A stretch of 64,000 nucleotides of DNA, taken from the NCBI GenBank assembly GCA_026874595.1, contig CM049307.1, positions 53,105,370 through 53,169,369 on the forward strand, written 5' to 3'. The position numbers and the translations under genes are program-made. Of the stretch, positions 14,901 to 28,611 are shown in pieces (the first letter of the stretch is position 1; each line of letters starts with the position of its first letter). A model generated the notes under the pieces. That model did not search any database and was not told the origin of the DNA. It saw only the letters and a list, made by a program, of their open reading frames with translations. This stretch comes from Sipunculus nudus (taxonomy: Eukaryota > Annelida > Sipuncula > Golfingiida > Sipunculidae).

Positions 14901-16130
14901 CCCAAGATATGAGCTTGGATGTCTGCAGAGTAAACCTGAATGTAGGTGGCGCCACCTATCATAAAATCAAGAGACCTGTCCAGGATATATAAACCTGCTA
15001 AATTTCAGGTGGATAAGTCACACCACTGTTGAGATATGAGTGATTTTATCCAAAGGCAGATGAACAGATATACGCTGTGCATAAGTGGCTGCAGGTGGCG
15101 CCACCAGTTTTGCCTACTGTAAAGAGCTATGTGAGATCTATACACATGCAAAGTTTTGGCCAAATCGGTCAAAAGGTTCCCAAGATATGAGCTTGGATGT
15201 CTGCAGAGTAAACCTGAATGTAGGTGGCGCCCCATGTCATTAAATCGAGAAAGCAGTCCAGGATGTATAAACCTGCAAAATTTCAGGTGGATAAGTCAAA
15301 CCCCTCTTGAGATATGAGTGATTTTATCCAAAGGCAGATGAACATATATACGCTGTGCATAAGTGGCTGCAGGTGGCGCCACCAGTTTTGCCTACTGTAA
15401 AGAGCTATGTGAGATCTATACACATGCAAAGTTTTGGCCAAATCGGTCAAAAGGTTCCCAATATATGAGCTTGGATGTCTGCAGAGTAAACCTGAATGTA
15501 GGTGGCGCCACCTATCATAAAATCAAGAGAGCTGTCCAGGATATATAAACCTGCATAATTTCAGGTGGATAAGTCACACCACTGTTGAGATATGAGTGAT
15601 TTTATCCAAAGGCAGATAAACAGATGGACGCTGTGCATAAATGGTTGCAGGTGGCACCACCAGTATTGCCTATGATGAAGAGCTGTCTGAGATCTATACA
15701 CATGCAAAATTTTGGCCAAATCGGTCAAACGGTTCCTGAGATATGATCGTGATGGTCTGCAGAGTAAATGTGAATGTAGGTGGGGCCACCTGTCATAAAA
15801 TCGAGAAAGCTGTCCAGGATGTATAAACCTGCAAAATTTCAGGTGGAAAAGTCAAACCACTGCTGAGATATGAGTTATATTATCCCAAGGCAGAAGAACA
15901 GATGGACGCTGTGCAAAAATGGTTGCAGGTGGCGCCACCATTTTTAATGTATGTTATTGAGCTATCAAAGAGCTACATTTGTGCAAAAATTTTAGCCTGA
16001 TCTGTCAAACGGTTCCTGAGATATGTAGGTTTATGTGTGGAAACAGACGCACAAATGGATGCTGGGCAGCAAGGAAAGGTCAGAGGTCAACCAAAAATGA
16101 GGACGCAGCAGTTCACATGTGACCTGATGA
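11955..16130 (+). repeat. 278-bp tandem array of family C (about 14 units)
   Basis: It opens with a family-C 5' end (CTAGAATATGG, hairpin around CGACAAGCG, GTGTATCCGC). Unit marks (TGGTTGCAGG) fall at 12243, 12521, 12799, 13077, 13228, 13506, 13783, 14061, 14251, 14530, 14807, 15085, 15363, 15641 and 15919. Spacing is 277-279 except for two shortened units (151 and 190). Each unit has two copies of the palindrome GGTGGCGCCACC or a near version, about 129 and 149 bp apart, so it is a dimer of two related halves. The small open frames here are by-products. No C-type 3' hairpin was found at its right end. Confidence 0.85.
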
Positions 16131-16990
16131 TAAACCTGATTCATTTAAAATGCAAACCAAGTTTTTCAAACAGTTGAAGGATATAGTTCCAATAATCTGG
16201 GAATTCTGCATATAGACACATTGTCTAGACACCAGTCAGAGCCAGGTCAGTTGCCATGGTGATGTCTGGACCCCACCTGTTTGTACTGAGTGACCTCTTG
16301 ACTTGGCTGCTGAAACTCAGCATGTTGTCAAATCTGTTTTCAAACACAGAAAGCCTTTTTCAATTGGCTACAATGCTTTTTTAAAGCTGTATTTACCCAA
16401 TCTATTCTTATAAAACTGGCAGAACCCCACCATAGAATAATTCTTGTAAAGTTTAAACCAATCAGCTTAACAGTTTCATCATAAATCAGTGTATAAGCTA
16501 GAAGAGTTTAAAATTACATTTTCGCTTGTAAAAAACACATCAATGTAGGTGGCGCTAACAATACCTCAATTTCAGATATGACATATGTGACAAACATTTG
16601 TGTTAGTTTTGGTGATTATAGCTCTAGCTGTTTCTGATAGTTTAATTTAAGTGTGCTTTTTTGGACAGATTACTAAGTTCAACCTCCTGTAACTTTGCCA
16701 AAAATCTCCGAACTGGTACCATTCAAACAAACTTGAGAGAGGTTGTTCCAGGGATCATTTCTGTGAAATACTGCACAATTTGGCTGGACAGTTTTGGAGA
16801 AGAAGATTTTTAAAGCTTTTTTTAGCTTTTTCCCAATAAAATCTAAGAAAATGCTGTTAGAAAAAAATAAACAAAATCCAGTTTTTCAGATGACTGATTA
16901 TTTGCAAAAATTTGGTTATGTTGGCTTCTGCCATTTTTGAGATAGCTATAGTTAACGTACAGACGACACACGACACACGACGTATGAGGT
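16131..16990 (+). repeat. Family G body
   Basis: This non-coding segment is shared with 33700-34250 and 63592-64000 (phrases CAAACCAAGTTTTT, ACACCAGTCAGAGCCAG and AACTTGAGA-AG-TTGTTCCAGGGATCATTTCTGTG). It includes a diverged GGTGGCGCTA motif at 16548 and ends in the ACGACACACGACG-type run before the 3' terminus. Confidence 0.65.
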
Positions 16991-17030
16991 ACGACCCCCC
17001 ACCATCGCATAAGCTCACAGGTTCGCTTAA

Positions 17031-18568
<1,538 letters not shown>

Positions 18569-18628
18569 GAATGGTTTTTCCCCAGTGTGTTTCCTTGCAT
18601 GGTCTGTGAAGTTCCTTTTTACCCTAAA

Positions 18629-18637
18629 ACCTTAACC
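18629..18637 (-). other. In-frame TAA stop inside a finger
   Basis: On the minus strand the finger reads CEDCG-stop-GFRVKRNFTDHARKHTGEK. A lysine codon AAA changed to TAA is the simplest explanation, because CGKGF or CGKCF is the family pattern. No frameshift is present here, so this is a single-base nonsense lesion, a polymorphism or a sequencing error. Confidence 0.75.
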
Positions 18638-19596
18638 ACAGTCTTCACAAATGTATGGTTTTCCATGACAGTGTTTCCTTTGATGTGCCAACAGGGAGTG
18701 TCTTGTGGGGAAGCAGTCACCACAATCTTTACACATGCAAGGTTTACTCAAAGTGTGTATTTTCTTGTGTTTCCCACAGAAAGCAGTGAACCTTTGATCA
18801 GATAAAATGTCATTCAGATAAACACGTAAGAAAGTCTTTACCTGATGACTCGCTTCAGGGAAAGCAGTGTTATTTTTGGCACACTTGTTCATAGTCCTGT
18901 ACAAACCTGTCTTTGTGACAGCTGAAACACGGTCACCAACTGAAGAACAAGAGTTTTTAATCGAACTACGTTGTTTCTGGATGAGTACTTTCAGATTTCT
19001 AGAGACAGGCTTACCACAGTTGTCACACTTATACATAGTCCTCTGCAAGCCTTTCTCACTGACAGTTGAAACATGGTCACCAACTGAAGGACAAGTGTTT
19101 TCTATTCGACTTGGTTGTTTTTGGATGGCTACTTTCAGATTTCCTGAGATAGGCTTGTCGACAGTCGAAACATGGCCAACAGTTGAAGAACTTGGTTGTT
19201 TATGTTTGTTTAGCACTTCCGGATTACTAGAGACAGGCCCGTCACACTTGTTCATATCACTGTGCAAACCTTTCTCAGTGACAGCTGAAACATTTGCACC
19301 CTTTGAAGTACATGTGTTTTCTATCAAACATGCTTGTTTTTGTTCAGGACCAGCTGGCACTGTAGCTGTGTTTTTACATTTCCTGATAAGTACCTTCATA
19401 TTTTCTGAGATACATTTTAAACAGTTGTCACATCTGTACATGGTTCTGTGAGAGCCCATCTTGGTCACTTTCACAACATGACCACCAAATGATGAGCATG
19501 TGTTTTCTGTTGAGCTTACTCCTTTTCCTACAGAATTTGTTTCAAAGTCAGCTCTGTTTTCTGCATCCATGGGGCAAGCTGTTTGTATCATCTTAA
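18632..19596 (-). pseudogene. N-terminal exon of the zinc-finger gene with CxxC repeats
   Basis: The open frame runs to 19618 (ATG, 328 residues). However, TTTTTATTTTGTAG immediately upstream of 19596 is a good splice acceptor, so the exon probably begins at 19596; M10 (19591) is another possible start. Residues about 38-80, 99-140, 172-215 and 220-250 are copies of one motif: ENTC-x-S-x-G-x-H-V, then a K/R-T-M-x-K-C-D-N-C-G-K core, then S-x-N-x-K-V-L-I-x-K. Only two copies keep a CxxC pair. A half finger (FCGKHKKIH, 280-288) and a full finger (C296, C299, H312, H316) follow before the stop. I do not recognise the repeat as a named domain. Function beyond probable nuclear DNA binding is unknown. 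Confidence 0.65.
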
Positions 19597-19611
19597 CTAC
19601 AAAATAAAAAA
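19597..19611 (-). promoter_or_regulatory. Predicted 3' splice site of the zinc-finger exon
   Basis: The minus strand reads a pyrimidine tract ending in TTTTGTAG directly before the coding frame. This suggests that the exon is internal or last and that upstream exons (for example an N-terminal domain) lie to the right. None could be identified before the repeats at 20654. Confidence 0.5.
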
Positions 19612-19619
19612 GTGACATG

Positions 19620-20653
19620 TATTATATACATGAAACAGTATTCTTCATCAGTTTAGGGTACTAATTACGCTGGTAATATGGTTAATATATTTAATATGGT
19701 TACTAAAAGCAGCATTCAACATCTGATTTTTAAACAAGGGACCTATGGGTCACAACGCTCAGCCGAATTTTGTAAAATTTTAGCAAATGCAAAATTTACT
19801 TATTTCTTTTGTTTTTTTTAATAAATTAACACTTGAAAGGCTAAAAGGAAATGGCCCCGCTATTTGGTGATAAGCAAATACAGGTAACCCAAAAATCACA
19901 GAGGCATGGGTAAAGTGAGGCACTGAATGTTCCTGACAAGAAAAAACTCAAAATTTGTGGCTTCACAGATGCCAAAGTATCAAAAGACAGATGGATGAAA
20001 CTACAGAAAAATATTGGCAGATGACAGGCCATAACAAGTATTTAAAGAGTACACAGAAGGAAGTGGAAACTGTTGAGTGGCACCACTGGTCTTAGGTATG
20101 AGCTAAATATTGCAAGACATGTAAAATTTCTGGCCCATATGTCAAAGCACTCCTGAATTAAGTCCATCGACATGTTCCATTAAAACAGATTAAGCAATGT
20201 GAAAATAATAGTACTAGGTGGCACCACCAGTCATATGTATGCGATATAGCAATAAAAGACGTATATTTCCCTGTGCCTGAAAAAGTACACAGATTGAAGC
20301 CACATGAAAACAGTTTAATGGCACAAAAGGTCTTATGCAAGAGCTAAATAATCCCGGACGTGTGAAATTTCAGGCAAAAACGTCATATCACTCAAGCACC
20401 ACCCATTTTGTCTATCACAAAATTATCAAGGATGGATAAATTTGAAAATTTCAGACTGATATATGGTGAAACTCCTCATATAAATGCAATTTTCAACAAA
20501 AACATACCTACAGATGGATACAAGATGAAACTGATTGTAGGTGTCCCATGCAGTTTGCATATAAGATAAACCATTCCAAAATCTATGGAAATGCAAATTT
20601 TTGGGTGAATACATAAACCACTCCTGAGAAAAGGGCAATATATTCAAAGACAA
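19620..20653. other. No gene; intron or intergenic with diverged C-like repeats
   Basis: A family-H-like 5' end (ACAAGGGACCTATGGGTC) is at 19734. From 20060 to 20560 are diverged units with GTGGCACCACCAGTC and CAAAATTTC-GGCAA phrases related to the 278-bp family. No coding exon was recognised. Confidence 0.5.
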
Positions 20654-23600
20654 GGGACCCATGGTCATGACTTTTTTTAGCTCAGCTGACTATAAGTCAT
20701 CTGAGCTATAGTCATGGTCCATTGTCCGTCGTCCGTCCGTCTGTCTGTCCGTCCATCCGTCTGGATGTCCGTCCGTAAGACTGGCACGTTTCGACACTGT
20801 TGGACCTACGAATCTGAATTTCGGCATACAGTTAGATGTCCCCATAATCTCCTACCATGCCAAAAATTGGGTCAATAGGACTTCGTTCCTTTGAGATATT
20901 AAGGAAAAACCTCAATTTTTTATTAGAAATCTATTTTCACACTTCAGGACTGCCTAATATCAAAACCACTCATCCAGTTTTCTTCATATTTACCATAAAT
21001 ATTCCTCTATATAGTTCCTATGTACATGCCAGATATTAAGTCAGTATTTTATAATTTAAAAAAGTTATGGGCCCAAACATAATGGACTTTGTAAAAAAAT
21101 CAGGATGATATTTGGTCACTTAAGACCAAAAGTGTTAAAGGTAGGGACTTTTTTCCAGTAATACAACTTTAATTAATCAAAATTTAATTGCATACCAAAA
21201 ATTAGATCAAAATTTGTTAAATTTTTTTAAATATTGGCAAAAATATAAAATTGGTACCTTAAATTTTGCCCAACTTTGGCCATGGCACGTTTTTTTCCTG
21301 TAAGTACTGTGGATTTAATTTTCACACCATGTATACATAAGGATTTAATCTGTTAAAATCTGAAATTTGAAAATAAAAGCTGCAAAATTAGGCTAGTTAT
21401 TGAATTTTTTTTGGAGGCTCTTGTTGTATTCCCTTACATTGTCAAGCAGTCCACTTTGATGACTGTAGGTCATTCAGTGCACATCTCTATGCTCCCCAGG
21501 CTGTTGACATTATTTTAGATGTCCCCAAAATCTCCTACCATACCGAAAATTGGGTCATTAGGACTTTGTTCCTTCGAGATATTAAGGAAAAAAAACTCCG
21601 TTTTCCATAAAAAAAAGCCATTGTTACACTTCAAGGCTGCCTAATATCAAAACCACTGATCTGTTTTTGATCGTATTTAGTATTCACATTCTTTTATACA
21701 TTTTCTATTAACATACCAAAAATTAGGTCAGTATTGGGTATTATTTTGAAGTTATGGGCCAAAACATAATGCAATTTTTTAAAAAATCAGGAAATATATT
21801 TACTCACCTAACATGAGAATTGCTGAACCTAGAGACTTTTTTTCAGGAATATAACTTTATTTAATCAAGATTCAATTGTTTACCCAAAATTAGATCTGAA
21901 TTTTGCAAATTTTTCAAGTTATTAGCATAAATAAAAAATCAATACCTTAAATTTTGTCCAACTTTGGCACTGTTGATTTACAGTGTTGAAGTGTTGTTTA
22001 CATCTAGCCCACCTAGTAGTACAGCCTTCACTTGCATTATGTAACCCACCCCAGGCAGCTTACCTTGGCCCAGCTTGGCCACTACTAGCAGGCTTCCCCT
22101 CTGCCCTGCACTCATCCCCCCTCCAGCGGGTGCATAAACTAGATGAATGTTATTATTTTATTTTATTCTTGGACATGCTACATTTTAGATTTTGTATTGA
22201 ACCACCAGGGTTACAATGATTAAAGTGTACATTTAATTGTGTCCACAAAGTGGTGTATTGCTGTGAAAGTGTGGATGTTCATGAGATAAGTAATTCCTTA
22301 CTTCAGAGGAGTAAAAACTTCACCAGGTGTGAAACTGACTATTAATTCAAGTAATTAATTAAAACTGGGATAGTAATTAGCACAATGATATTGTTTGTCC
22401 CTCATTCAACCAACAGTGTGTATACTTTATTTGAAAAGATGTTTTATTTTATCAAATTTACTTTTATTTTATTTTGGTGAATAAAATTAAGCATGTCCTG
22501 AAAACTCCAATGTGGAGAATATTCTTGTAGATGCCATGTTGTGGCATTATTTTCTTTTAAAATTAGTTTAAACATTTATGATTTAAAAATAATAAAATAT
22601 ATGTGTATGCATAATATGACCCAATTTTTTTACTCTGTATATATAATGATTGCAACTTTTGCAACAATTCTAATATTTTAACTTATATTTTCAGGTTTTT
22701 TAATTAAGAATTTATAAACCTGTAAATAAAAAAATGATTCAGATAAAAACTTCTTAATGGAAAAAGTGGATCTGCTTAAAAAAATAGGATTATATATAAA
22801 CTTAAAAGCATTATTCTCTTGAAAGTGAAATTAAGGTATTAGTCCATTCTGTCCACTTGCCTGTCCATCTGTAAATTTTCGTATGCAACACAGTATCTCA
22901 AAACTTTTACTGTTTTTCTTCATGACAGTCTTGTCAGAGTATTAGTTTGCAATCATATATTTAGAACTTTACTATAACCAAGTAGGAGGGTCCCTTTCCT
23001 CTTAGCTTTTCATATTCTTATATAAATGAAAAACATTACAATAGAATATTTCTACATCCACCTTCGTGCTGCCCTCACTTTTCCCTTCTCCGAACCCCAT
23101 CCCAAAGTCAGCCTCAGTAAGCAAGAACAAGACGAATCAGATATATTCATACTTTAAAATTTGTATAACTATTCGTCCATAGGTACCTATGTACATGCCA
23201 GAAATTATGTCAATATTGTGTAATATGTAGACATAGTGGGCATCACAATAATGTACCTTGTCAAGACTAAAGAGATATTGTGTCATACAGTCACATATTC
23301 ATAAATCACTTCATCAGCATAGTTAATCATAACATCATATCTGTCAAATTGAATGCTTGCAGACTACCATACACTTTAGATCCTTCAACAAATAACCTTA
23401 TCATCATTCTACTACTGCTTATTACTGCTGTCATTGATTTCATATTTGCTCAAATATATCACAATTTTCAACCCCTCCTAAATAAATAAAAAATAAACCA
23501 CTTTATTTGACTCTATTAATCCATCAGTCAGGTAATTTCATTTATCATTTACTCACATATTACATAACATTCCTTCATAATAGCCCAACATGTATATGAT

Positions 23601-24660
23601 ATTCATAAGCTTTATCGACTCGATATAGTATCACAGTGGAGAAACATTTATAGTCCAATCACGATCAGCTGAGCGCCGTGACCCATGGGTCCCTTGTTTT
23701 AATTTTAGCCAATTATTTTGGTTTTTCATAGATATAAGCATTTGATAAGCTAAGAGGAAATTGCCCTGCTAAAACTGCAGACAGCCTGATCAAGCTCAAC
23801 TCATAGAGAGAGGGCTTGCCCTAGTGATGGGATTGCATAACATTATGCCAACAACTTGGGGGGGAATCATAGAGAGCTGCACTGAATGACCTACAGTGAC
23901 CAAAGTGGACTGCTTGACAATTTACGGGAATACAACAAGAGCCTCCAAAAAAAATCAATAACTAGCCTAATTTTGCAGCTTTTTTTTCAAATTTCAGATT
24001 TTAACAGATTAAATCCTTATGTGCACATGCTGTGAAAATTAAATCCACAGTACTTACAAGAAAAAAATGTGCCGTGGCCAAAGCTGGGCAAAATTTAAGG
24101 TACCAATTTTTTATTTTTGTTAATATTTTGAAAAATTTAAAAGATTTTGATCTAATTTTGGGTATACAATTCAATTTTGATTAATTAAAAATATATAACT
24201 GGAAAAAAAGTCTTTAGCTTTAACATGTTTTGTGTTAAGCGATCAAATATCTTTCCAGATTTTTTACAAAATGCATTATGTTTGAGCCAATAACTTTTTT
24301 AAATGACATAATACAGATCTTATTTCTGGCATGTACATAGGAACTATATAGAGGAATATTTATGGTAAATATGAGGAAAAACAGATGAGTGTTTTTGATA
24401 TTAGGCAGTCCTGAAGTGTGAAAATAGGTTTTCAATAAAAAATTGAGGTTTTTCCTTAATTTCTCATAGGAACGAAGTTGCAAAGACCCAGTTTTCAGCT
24501 TGGTAGGAGATCTTGGGGACATCGAACGTTATGCCAAATTTTGGATTCCTAGGTCCTACAGTTTCAAAACGTGCCACATCTACGGATGGACGGACATTCG
24601 GAAGGACTATGGACAATGCACCAGGACTATTGCTGAGATGACCTATAGTCAGCTGAGATA
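20654..24660 (+). mobile_element. Family H copy, interrupted by an inverted H copy
   Basis: The 5' end is ACAAGGGACCCATGGTC at 20654. The H body resumes at about 23690 (unit with GGCAAAATTTAAGGTACC at 24090) and the 3' end is the hairpin remnant at 24636-24660 (GCTGAGATGACC...AGTCAGCTGAGATAA). Another H element is inserted in the opposite orientation just after the start, between T residues. Confidence 0.55.
20685..23683 (-). mobile_element. Family H copy, inverted and nested
   Basis: On the minus strand it starts ACAAGGGACCCATGGGTC at about 23683, with CGGCGCTCAGCTGA. It ends in the hairpin AGCTCAGATGACT...AGTCAGCTGAGCTAA near 20685, preceded by a long GACGGACGG-type run (20720-20780). The body includes two units of the ~675-bp repeat and about 1.6 kb of unique AT-rich sequence (22000-23640). 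No convincing coding exon. Confidence 0.6.
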
Positions 24661-24661
24661 A

Positions 24662-25264
24662 CTAGAATACGGGAAGTCAACAAGCAATTACGTGTATCCG
24701 CCAAAATCAGAGTGGGACGGGTGAAGTGAGGCATGGATTGAGTGGCAAGGGGAAATAGAGTGAGGTGTGTTGCATAATAACCTGGATGTCTGCAGCCGAA
24801 ATGTATATGTAGGCTGCCACCTACCACAAAATCCAGAGAGCGGTCCAAGTTGTATACATACATTTTAGGCAGATAAGTCAAACCACTACTTGTATATGAG
24901 TGATTTTATTCCACAGCAGACAAACAGAAGGACGCTATGCAAAAATGGTGGCAGGTTGCGCCACAAATATTGTGTATGACTGAGAGCTATGTGAGATCTA
25001 TACACATACAAAATTTCCCGAGATATGTGGGTTTATGTGTGGAAACAGACGCACAAATGGACGCTGGGCAGAAAAAGGGTCAGAGGTCAACCAAAAATGA
25101 GGGCGCAGCAGTTCACATGTGCTATGAACATGATTCCTAATTTAAAAAAATTCTGCCCAGTGGTTACGGAGGAGTTCTCCAGAAACCTATGCAGCAGTGG
25201 CAGTGGCAGAAGTGTCCAACTGCAAACATAGTATCTGCAAAACTCTGATTTGGCGGATACAATG
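24662..25264 (+). mobile_element. Family C short copy
   Basis: CTAGAATACGG at 24662 is followed by TGTATCCGCCAAAATCAGAG at 24693-24712. The right end CTCTGATTTGGCGGATACA (25243-25261) is its reverse complement apart from one A. The 3' end also forms a local hairpin, GTATCTGC...GGCGGATAC. About 1.5 internal 278-bp-type units lie between. No coding potential. Confidence 0.75.
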
Positions 25265-26168
25265 ATTGTAGCTGTCTTGTATACAACAAAGAGATATATA
25301 CATATGCCCAATTTCAGACTGATATGTCAAACCCCTCCTGTGAAATAAGCAAGGACATACACTGTGCCAAAATTATTGCAGGTGGCACCACCAGTTTTGT
25401 ACACTATAAAGCTACCCGATATGTATAAACATGCCCAATTTTATGCTGATGTATCGAATTCTTCTGCAGAAATAAGCAGGCGCATACACTGCAAAAGTCA
25501 ATGTAGGTGGCACCACCTGTCTTGTAAATGAGAATACCATCAAAGTCGCAGAGACAGGTCAAAATATCAGGCCAATACATCAAACTTCCCCAGAGTTTGG
25601 TGCACTGGGCTGACGAGGCTTAGGTGAGTAAGGCAGTTGCCCCCGAGTGACCTGTGACAAATTGCTGCCTCAAGCTACTGCACAGAGTGAACTCTTGACC
25701 TGCACCTGGCTAGACTGAGTGAACTATTGACCTGTACCTGGCTGCACTGAGAGAATTCGACCTGACACAGTTTGCAGTCTGCCAAAGCTAAAAAATAGAT
25801 CCAGGCTGAAATTTGGTGCCAAATCTGATGCAGTGAGCAGTCTGCCAAAGCCATAAATAGAATGCAGCTACTGCACTGAGTGAACTCTTGACTTATACCT
25901 GGCGGCACTTCTTCCAATCCTGGCACTGTGCAAAAACTATTTATAGAGCTGACATCATCTTGGCTAATGGTCAACATCAAGGCATTGGCAGTCTGCCAAT
26001 GGTAAACCAAGTGCTGCCATCTGTACATAAAAGTGGTCCCTACTTGAACTTGAAATAACGTTGAAATTAATTTTCGTAATTCAAAATGCTTTTCAGCTGA
26101 CTTTTATAAAAAAGAAATTAGGAATACATGTAAAATTATTACAGATGCATACTGGATGCAAAATTAAA
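25265..26168. other. No gene; diverged C-like and unrelated repeats
   Basis: Diverged units with GGTGGCACCACC lie at 25380 and 25507. From 25610 to 26000 is a low-complexity series of related phrases (GAGTGAACT-TTGACCTG-ACCTGGCT, repeated about four times, and CAGTCTGCCAA, four times). The 117-residue open frame on the minus strand here is repeat-derived. Confidence 0.5.
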
Positions 26169-27936
26169 CTAGAATACGGGTAGTCGACAAGCGACTACGT
26201 GTATCCGCCTAAATCAGAGTGGAACGGGTGAAGTGAGGCATGGATTAAGTGGCAAGGGGAAATAGAGTGAAGTGTTGCATATTAGCATGTATGTCTGCAG
26301 CCAAATTGTGTATGAAGGTTGCCACCCCCCCCCCCCCCCACCACAAAATCCAGAGGGCCGTCCCAGTTGTATACATATGCAAAATTTAAGGCAGATAATT
26401 AAAACCACTACATGTACATGAGTGATTTTAGCCCGTGGCAGACAATCAGATGAACGCTGAGCAAAAATGGTTGCAGGTGACGGCACCAGTTTTGCATATG
26501 ATAAAGAGCTATGTGAGAACTATACACATGCAAAACTTTGGCCCAATCGGTCAAACGGTTCCCAAGATATGAGCTTGGAAGTCTGCTGCATAAACTAGAA
26601 TGCAGGTGGCTCCACCTGTCATAAAATCAAGAGAGCTGTCGGGGATGTATAAACCTGCAAAATTTTAGCCAGATATGTCAAACCACTGCCGAGATATGAG
26701 TGATTTTATCCCATGGCAGACAAACAGACAGGAGCTGTGCAAAAATGGCTGCAGGTGGCACCACCAGTTTTGCGTATGTTATAAAGCTCTCCAAGGGCTA
26801 CGTTTGCGCAAAAAAATTTCCCTGATCGGTCTAACGGTTCCCGAGATATGAGCTTGGATGTCTGCAGCGTAAACGTGAATGTAGGTGGCGCCACCTGTCA
26901 TAAAATCAGAAAAGCTATCCAGGATGTATACGCATGCCAAATTTCAGGTGAATTAGTCAAGTCACTGCAGAGATATGAGTGATTTTAACCCAAGGCAGAC
27001 AAACAGATGGACACTGTGCAAACATGGTTGCAGGTGGCGCCACCATTTTTTGTGTATGTTATAAAGCTCTCCAAGGGCTACATTTGTGCAAAAAAATTTT
27101 CCTGATCCGTCAAACGGTTCCCGAGATATGAGCTTGGATGTCTGCAGCGTAAACGTGAATGTAGGTGGCGCCACCTGTCACAAAATCAGAAAAGCTATCC
27201 AGGATATATACGCATGCCAAATTTCAGGTGAATTAGTCAAGTCACTGCAGAGATATGAGTGATTTTAACCCAAGGCAGACGAACAGATGGACAATGTGCA
27301 AACATGGTTGCAGGTGGCGCCACCATTTTTTGTGTATGTTATAAAGCTCTCCAAGGGCTACATTTGTGAAAAAAATTTTCCTGATCGGTCAAACGGTTCC
27401 CTAGATATGAGCTTGGATGTCTGCAGCGTAAACGTGAATGTAGGTGGCGCCACCTGTCACAAAATCAGAAAAGCCATCCAGGATGTATACGCATGCCAAA
27501 TTTCAGATGAATTTGTCATGTCACTGCAGAGATATGAGTGATTTTAACCTAAGGCAGATGAACAGATGGACACTGTGCAAACATGGTTGCAGGTGGCGCC
27601 ATCCTTTTTTGTGTATGTTATAAAGCTCTCCAAGGGCTACATTTGTGCAAAAAAATTTTCCTGATCCGTCAAACGGTTCCCGAGATATGTGGGTTTATGT
27701 GTGGAAACAGACGCACAAACGAACGCAGAGCGCAGAGGAAAGGTCAGAGGTCAAAACAAAATCGGGGCGCAGCAGTTCACATGTGACCCGAACATTATCC
27801 CGGGTTTCGTAAAATTCCGCCCAGCGGTTACGGAGGAGTTCTCCGGAAACCTACGCGGCGGCGGCAGCGGCGGCGGCGGCGGCGGCGTGCAGCTGAAAAC
27901 ATAGTATCCGCAAAACTCTGTTTTGGCGGATACAAT
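26169..27936 (+). mobile_element. Family C element with internal 278-bp array, both ends present
   Basis: The 5' end is CTAGAATACGGGTAGTCG at 26169, hairpin GTAGTCG...CGACTAC (26179-26197), then TGTATCCGCCTAAATCAGAG (26200). The internal units at 26750, 27027, 27305 and 27583 are 277-278 bp apart and carry GGTGGCGCCACC. The 3' module is a GCGGCGGCGG run (27854-27888), AAACATA, and the hairpin GTATCCGCAAAA...TTTTGGCGGATAC (27904-27933). This is the best-preserved member of the family. Confidence 0.8.
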
Positions 27937-28611
27937 TACAGATGTACCATACTGATGGCAAATTCTTGAAATAAGTTGAGTAGGGATACCGATAGTTTAT
28001 AATCCATGTACAATTGTATTTATATAGCCACAGAGAGCTGAATATCCATGAATATCCCATTGCCTGGTGTGATGAATAACTTAAATTATAAATCTAATTT
28101 TTTAAACGCTTTAAAAAAAACTTTTTTTGTCAATATTAACCAAAGATAACCTGAACTCTAAATGTCTAGTGGCATGATGTAATAGATGCTGATAAACTGG
28201 TGCCAGGCTAGATGTAACAGCATCACACAGCTGACATATATGATAAAATGACTCAATTCAATCTCCAAAATTCAGCCAAAAATTATTCTTGTAAAATATT
28301 TAACAAACTGGCTTCAGTGGCATCAGTCAAAAATAGTTTTGCAAGTTTATAACCCATATATGAAGATACAGCAAACTGGCTAAGTTATGCTTCCTGTAAC
28401 TCAGCCAAAAAGCACTGAACCAAAACCATTTGAACCAACTTGAATTATCATCATCTGAGGATAATTAATGTGTGAGATTTAAGAAATTGGCCTAGTGGTT
28501 TTTGAGGAGAAGATCTGTGTAGCCACTGAACTAAAATGGGATGTTATGGCATATGACTAAATTCAGCTTCCCATAACTTAGCCAAAAGTCACTGAACAGA
28601 GACCATTTAAA
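27937..28611. other. No gene; G-like body fragments
   Basis: The segment contains CAGCCAAAAA, AACTTGAATTATCATC and GGCCTAGTGGTTTTTGAGGAGAAGAT phrases that resemble the family-G body (compare 16650-16810). No open frame with coding character. Confidence 0.5.

Noticed and set aside
11962-15548. Repeated ~61-residue frames (VAGGATSFAYDEE...) as a tandem gene family
   Set aside because: Frames are interrupted in every unit and the conservation follows DNA palindromes, not codons.
20654-20705. Simple hairpin transposon end
   Set aside because: Better explained as the start of one H element followed directly by the inverted end of a second H element inserted in it.
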